Shown here: in pieces, positions 60,444-64,000 of the stretch
Layout: the number at the start of each line of letters is the position of its first letter
How positions within the stretch are numbered: the stretch's first letter is position 1
Assembly: GCF_004363695.1 (NCBI RefSeq)
Contig: NZ_SNZC01000001.1
Span: 451,857-515,856 of the forward strand
Direction: 5' to 3'
Source of the DNA: Flavobacterium cheniae
Lineage (GTDB): Bacteria > Bacteroidota > Bacteroidia > Flavobacteriales > Flavobacteriaceae
DNA: 64,000 nucleotides
Position numbers and translations under genes: made by a program
Notes under the pieces: model-generated
Database searches by the model: none
Told to the model about the DNA's origin: nothing
Seen by the model: only the letters and a program-made list of their open reading frames with translations

Positions 60444-61469
60444 ATGGCTCAAAATAAAAACGCTCTCATCCGCTACAAAACCATTGACAAATGTTTGCAA
60501 AACAACTACCGTCAATGGACTTTAGAAGATTTAATGAACGCTTGTAGCGAAACTTTGTACGAATACGAAGGCAAAGAAAATCCAGTAAGCAAACGCACCA
60601 TTCAATTGGATATTCAAATGATGCGCAGCGAAAAGTTGGGCTACAATGCCCCTATTGAAGTCTATGACAAAAAGTATTACCATTATGCCGAAGAAGATTT
60701 CTCCATTACCGATATTCCCTTAACCGAAACCGATATTAATGTCCTAAGTGAAACGGTTTCTATGTTGAAGCAATTCAAAGATTTTTCTTTATTCAATGAT
60801 GTTTCAGACATTCTGCAACGCTTAGAAGATAAAATCTATGCCGAAAAATCACATACCCAACCCGTAATTCATTTGGACAAAAATGAGAGTCTAAAAGGCT
60901 TGCATTTTTTAGATGAAATTTATCAAGCGATAGTTAAAAAAATAGTTTTAGTAATTACCTATAAGTCATTCAAATCCAAAGAAGAAAATCAATTTCACTT
61001 TCATCCCTTCATTTTAAAAGAATTCAATAATCGTTGGTTTGTAGTAGGGCGAAAAAAAGTCAGTCAACCAATCGCTAATTTAGCCTTAGACCGTATTATT
61101 AAAATTGATTACGATTTTCAAATGCCATTTTTGGAGCAACCTTTTAATCCAGAGAACTATTATAAAAATGTAATTGGTGTTACTGTAAATTCAGGCTTAC
61201 AGCCAAAACCTATTCAACTTTGGATAGATCAATACAACGCACCTTATGTACTAACCAAGCCACTCCACCGTTCCCAAAGATTACTAAAACAAAACGAAGA
61301 CGGAAGCATTATTATCAACCTATTTCTAATCGAAAACTACGAAATGGAGCGCATTCTTCTAGGTTTCGGAGATGGCTTAGAAGTCCTAAAACCAGAACGT
61401 TTACGATTACGAATGAAAAGTATTTTAGAAAAATCATTAAAACGATATGAAAGAAGCCCGGAACTCTAA
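60444..61469 (+). CDS. WYL-domain transcriptional regulator
   Basis: The 341-aa protein has an N-terminal winged helix (RQWTLEDLMNACSETLYEYE, RTIQLDIQMMRSEKLGY) and a WYL domain (~160-240: HFHPFILKEFNNRWFVVG, ALDRIIKI). A C-terminal WCX-like extension follows (GLEVLKPERLRLRMK). WYL domains bind nucleic-acid or nucleotide ligands and often control defence or damage genes. Its position divergent from rtcB, with a palindrome in the promoter region, makes it the likely regulator of the RNA-repair locus. Confidence 0.87.
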   Translation: MAQNKNALIRYKTIDKCLQNNYRQWTLEDLMNACSETLYEYEGKENPVSKRTIQLDIQMMRSEKLGYNAPIEVYDKKYYHYAEEDFSITDIPLTETDINVLSETVSMLKQFKDFSLFNDVSDILQRLEDKIYAEKSHTQPVIHLDKNESLKGLHFLDEIYQAIVKKIVLVITYKSFKSKEENQFHFHPFILKEFNNRWFVVGRKKVSQPIANLALDRIIKIDYDFQMPFLEQPFNPENYYKNVIGVTVNSGLQPKPIQLWIDQYNAPYVLTKPLHRSQRLLKQNEDGSIIINLFLIENYEMERILLGFGDGLEVLKPERLRLRMKSILEKSLKRYERSPEL

Positions 61470-61580
61470 AAATTTCTTTTCTTTCATAAAGTTATAGGTA
61501 GACACTAGGTAGATACTCCGTACATACTCCATAGATAGTGTATAGATAAAGTATGGATAGTGTATGCAAACCAAAATAAA

Positions 61581-61604
61581 AAAAGACACCCGAAAGTGTC
61601 TTTT
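61581..61604. terminator. Bidirectional terminator
   Basis: AAAAGACAC (61581-61589) pairs perfectly with GTGTCTTTT (61596-61604) around CCGAAA. It separates the convergent WYL and E1 dehydrogenase genes. Confidence 0.85.
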
Positions 61605-61624
61605 AAATTATTTATGATGATGAA

Positions 61625-63601
61625 TTAATAAGCTAATAATTCCTTTAATTCGGTTTCAAATCTAACCTTTGGTAAATATTGATCTTCTAATGATTTCATA
61701 AACGGAATAGCCGATTCTAAACTTCCAACTCTTCTAACTGGAGCGTCTAAGTATTCGAAACAGTTTTCCATAATCATTGCTGAAATATCGCTGGCAACAC
61801 CACCAAATAAAGTATCTTCTTGTAAAATGATTACTTTGTTTGTTTTCTTAACCGAAGCGTAAATCGCATCCCAATCCATTGGTTGTAAAGTTCTTAAATC
61901 TAATAAGTCTGCTTTAATTTCTGGATTTTTAGCCAAAGTTTCTAAAGCCCAATGAACTCCTGCTCCAAATGAAATAATCGTAACATCTGTTCCTTCTTTA
62001 ATCAATGACGCTTTTCCGAAAGGTAACGTGTAATAATCTTTTGGTACATCTTGATACACACTTCTATACAATTGTTTGTGTTCGAAGAATAATACTGGAT
62101 TTGGGTCATTAATTGCGGTATTCAATAATCCTTTCGCATCATGAGGAAATGCTGGATAAACTACTTTTAATCCTGGTGTTTTGGTAAACCAAGCTTCGTT
62201 GGTTTGTGAGTGGAAAGGTCCTGCTTGAGTACCACCACCACAAGGCATACGCACCACTACATCCGACTTTTCTTGCCATCTGTAATGTTGCTTAGCTAAT
62301 AAGTTTACGATTGGATTAAAACCAGTAGAAACAAAATCCGCAAATTGCATTTCCATTACAGCTTTAAATCCGTTTATTGACAATCCGTTAGCTGCTGAAA
62401 CTACAGCACTTTCACAGATTGGTGTATTTCTAACTCTTTCTTTTCCAAATTGCGCTACGAATCCGTCCGTAATTTTGAAAGCACCACCATATTCTGCAAT
62501 ATCTTGTCCCATGATTACTAAATTCTCATGGCGTTCCATCGACTGACGTAAACCATTCGAAATAGCATCAATCACACGTATATTTTCAACTTCCGAAGAT
62601 GGATTAAATTCTTCAAACGTATAAGGTTGATAAACATCACCTAACTCTTCTTCTAATGAAGCTACAATTTCTGGCTCTTCTTGAACTTTTGCCCAATCCG
62701 TATCGATTTCTTTCTTAATTTCAGCTCTAATTGCTTCATCTTCTTCCTCTGATAAAACTGCTGTAGCTTTTAAGTAGTTTCTATAATTCTCTACTGGATC
62801 TTTGATTGCCCACATGTCCATTAATTCTTGAGGAACGTATTTCGTTCCACTCGCCTCTTCATGTCCACGCATTCTAAACGTTTTGAACTCTAATAACACC
62901 GGACGCGGATTTTCTACCATTGAAGCTTTTAATTCCGATATCAAATGCACTACTTCTAATAAGTTATTTCCATCTACAATGTGGCTTTCCATTCCGTAAC
63001 CTACACCTTTATCTGCAAGGTTTTCGCAACGGTATTGCTCATTGGTTGGAGTTGATAATCCGTAACCGTTATTTTCAATCACGAATAAAACTGGTAATTC
63101 CCATACTGCAGCAATATTCAAAGCTTCGTGAAAATCTCCTTCCGAAGTAGCTCCTTCACCAGTAAAAACTGCAGTTACTTTTCCGTTTTTTCTTAATTTA
63201 TTGGCCAAAGCAATTCCGTCAGCAATCCCTAATTGAGGACCTAAATGCGAAATCATACCAATAATCTTATATTCTTGCGTTCCAAAGTGGAAACTTCTAT
63301 CACGACCTTTTGTAAATCCGTTTTTCTTTCCTTGCCATTGAGAAAACAAACGGTGCAACGGAATTTCACGAGTAGTAAACACTCCTAAATTACGGTGCAT
63401 TGGTAAAATATATTCATCTTTATCCAAAACCGAAGTGATTCCGACAGAAATTGCTTCTTGTCCAATTCCAGAGAACCATTTCGATACTTTTCCTTGACGG
63501 ATTAGAATCAACATTTTCTCTTCAATCAAACGCGGTTTTAAGATTTTCTTATATAAATCAAGTAGTTGCGAATTCGATAATTCTTTTCTTTCAAAGTTCA
63601 T
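61625..63601 (-). CDS. Fused 2-oxoacid dehydrogenase E1 (alpha/beta subunits)
   Basis: The 658-aa fusion has an E1 alpha half (~1-300) with thiamine diphosphate motif TGEGATSEGDFHEAL and ENNGYGLST, and the phosphorylation-loop-like SFHFGTQEYKI. The E1 beta half (~335-658) has GQDIAEYGGAFKITDGF, PICESAVVSAANG, MQFADFVSTGFNPIVN and EHKQLYRS. It decarboxylates a 2-oxoacid, probably branched-chain or pyruvate, for transfer to E2. This alpha/beta fusion is common in Bacteroidota. It is single here, with a terminator after it. Confidence 0.9.
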   Translation of the reverse strand: MNFERKELSNSQLLDLYKKILKPRLIEEKMLILIRQGKVSKWFSGIGQEAISVGITSVLDKDEYILPMHRNLGVFTTREIPLHRLFSQWQGKKNGFTKGRDRSFHFGTQEYKIIGMISHLGPQLGIADGIALANKLRKNGKVTAVFTGEGATSEGDFHEALNIAAVWELPVLFVIENNGYGLSTPTNEQYRCENLADKGVGYGMESHIVDGNNLLEVVHLISELKASMVENPRPVLLEFKTFRMRGHEEASGTKYVPQELMDMWAIKDPVENYRNYLKATAVLSEEEDEAIRAEIKKEIDTDWAKVQEEPEIVASLEEELGDVYQPYTFEEFNPSSEVENIRVIDAISNGLRQSMERHENLVIMGQDIAEYGGAFKITDGFVAQFGKERVRNTPICESAVVSAANGLSINGFKAVMEMQFADFVSTGFNPIVNLLAKQHYRWQEKSDVVVRMPCGGGTQAGPFHSQTNEAWFTKTPGLKVVYPAFPHDAKGLLNTAINDPNPVLFFEHKQLYRSVYQDVPKDYYTLPFGKASLIKEGTDVTIISFGAGVHWALETLAKNPEIKADLLDLRTLQPMDWDAIYASVKKTNKVIILQEDTLFGGVASDISAMIMENCFEYLDAPVRRVGSLESAIPFMKSLEDQYLPKVRFETELKELLAY

Positions 63602-63975
63602 GATAGTGGAACGATTAAATTTTGCTCAAAAGTAATAAAAATAACATTTTGAAAGCGAATTGTTATAAAAAAAGAAAGTTAAAAAATCAAAGTCAAGGAC
63701 AAGAACAAATTCAAGTTCAAATTTTAAACGCAAAGTCGCAAAGTTTTTTTTGCAAAGTTTACAAATGAATTAATCATAAAAGTAAAACCTCTCTGTGTAG
63801 CTCTCTAAACACAAAGTATTTCAAAAAAACTCAGTGTAGCTCTGTGTAATCAAACTTTTTACTTTTCACTTTTCCAATTGTTAATAACTTTACTTTTTTG
63901 AATTTAAAATATTTAATTACATTTGTATTTACTTGGGTTATAACCCAAATGATTTATTAACAACAAAGCTTAAGT
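63602..63975. other. 374-bp intergenic region, mostly repetitive spacer plus a promoter
   Basis: The left half contains no gene. It holds words common in this genome's spacers: ACGCAAAGTCGCAAAG (inverse of the 38042 and 39005 elements) near 63729, two near-copies of CTCTGTGTAGCTCT (63791 and 63841), and a TTTTTACTTTTCACTTTT run. The right end carries the promoter and palindrome described at 63918-63948. No RNA gene recognised. Confidence 0.5.
63918..63948 (+). promoter_or_regulatory. Promoter -7 box and palindromic operator-like site
   Basis: TACATTTG (63918-63925) is a TAnnTTTG box. Eight bases on, TTGGGTTATAACCCAA (63933-63948) is a perfect 16-bp palindrome around the expected start site. 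It suggests control of the gene starting at 63976 by a dimeric repressor. Confidence 0.55.
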
Positions 63976-64000
63976 ATGCAACAAATTCCTAGTGTTGACT
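63976..64000 (+). CDS. Start of a CDS (MQQIPSVD), truncated by the window
   Basis: An ATG at 63976 starts a frame reading MQQIPSVD before the window ends. Position and promoter support a real start. The opening resembles isopenicillin N synthase-family dioxygenases of Flavobacteria as I remember them, but eight residues are too few for a firm call. Confidence 0.4.

Noticed and set aside
61500..61562. Short quasi-repeats of TAGATA and GTGTATG between the WYL and E1 genes
   Set aside because: Units are irregular and only a few bases long, with no spacers of constant length, so this is not a CRISPR array. It is simple-sequence drift near a terminator.

Overview
The window is AT-rich chromosomal DNA from a Flavobacterium-like member of the Bacteroidota. 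This rests on the type of its proteins (fused HisIE and HisB, SPFH/slipin, fused E1 alpha/beta dehydrogenase, sodium symporter-histidine kinase fusion), on promoters with the flavobacterial -7 box TAnnTTTG, and on dispersed palindromes typical of the group. No tool was run; all calls come from reading the sequence.

Layout. 1-2.0 kb is the end of a metal-efflux RND operon. 2.0-9.4 kb is a complete his operon (G-D-C-B-H-A-F-IE) preceded by a leader peptide with five His codons and an attenuator. 9.5-18.4 kb holds housekeeping and membrane genes (thioesterase, OmpA porin, MscS-type channel, VTT-family protein, a cNMP/CBS/DUF294 signalling protein and a DnaQ-like exonuclease). 18.5-30.6 kb is an acetate/short-chain acid module on the minus strand: two acyl-CoA synthetases, a CheY-like regulator, a symporter-STAC-histidine kinase, a symporter with its DUF4212 partner, a porin and a small InsA-like DNA-binding protein. 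30.8-39.8 kb is a plus-strand aromatic-acid catabolic cluster: flavin reductase, monooxygenase/reductase fusion, aryl-CoA ligase, thioesterase, nitrilase, gentisate-type dioxygenase, FAH-family hydrolase and maleate isomerase. 39.8-48.4 kb has mixed genes, including a Crp-type regulator, a bicarbonate-type permease, a Sua5-type enzyme, isocitrate dehydrogenase and a LysR regulator.

The unusual region is 48.4-61.5 kb. On the minus strand, in order of transcription, lie rtcB (RNA ligase), a nonsense-interrupted parvulin, a 146-aa protein, a 1687-aa DUF4132 protein flanked by two ~310-bp direct repeats, a 45-codon ORF with its own promoter and terminator, an array of tRNA-like genes, and a slipin. 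Divergent from rtcB are an HD-domain protein and a WYL-domain regulator. Five array members fold as tRNAs (Asn, Arg, Asp, Pro, Tyr). The last three are degenerate, and their acceptor strands pair with the neighbouring gene rather than with their own. The anticodons overlap strongly with targets of known anticodon nucleases. I read this as a tRNA-damage response, decoy or RNA-repair locus. That reading is an inference, and the details look undescribed to me.

The window ends with a fused 2-oxoacid dehydrogenase E1 and the first codons of another gene.
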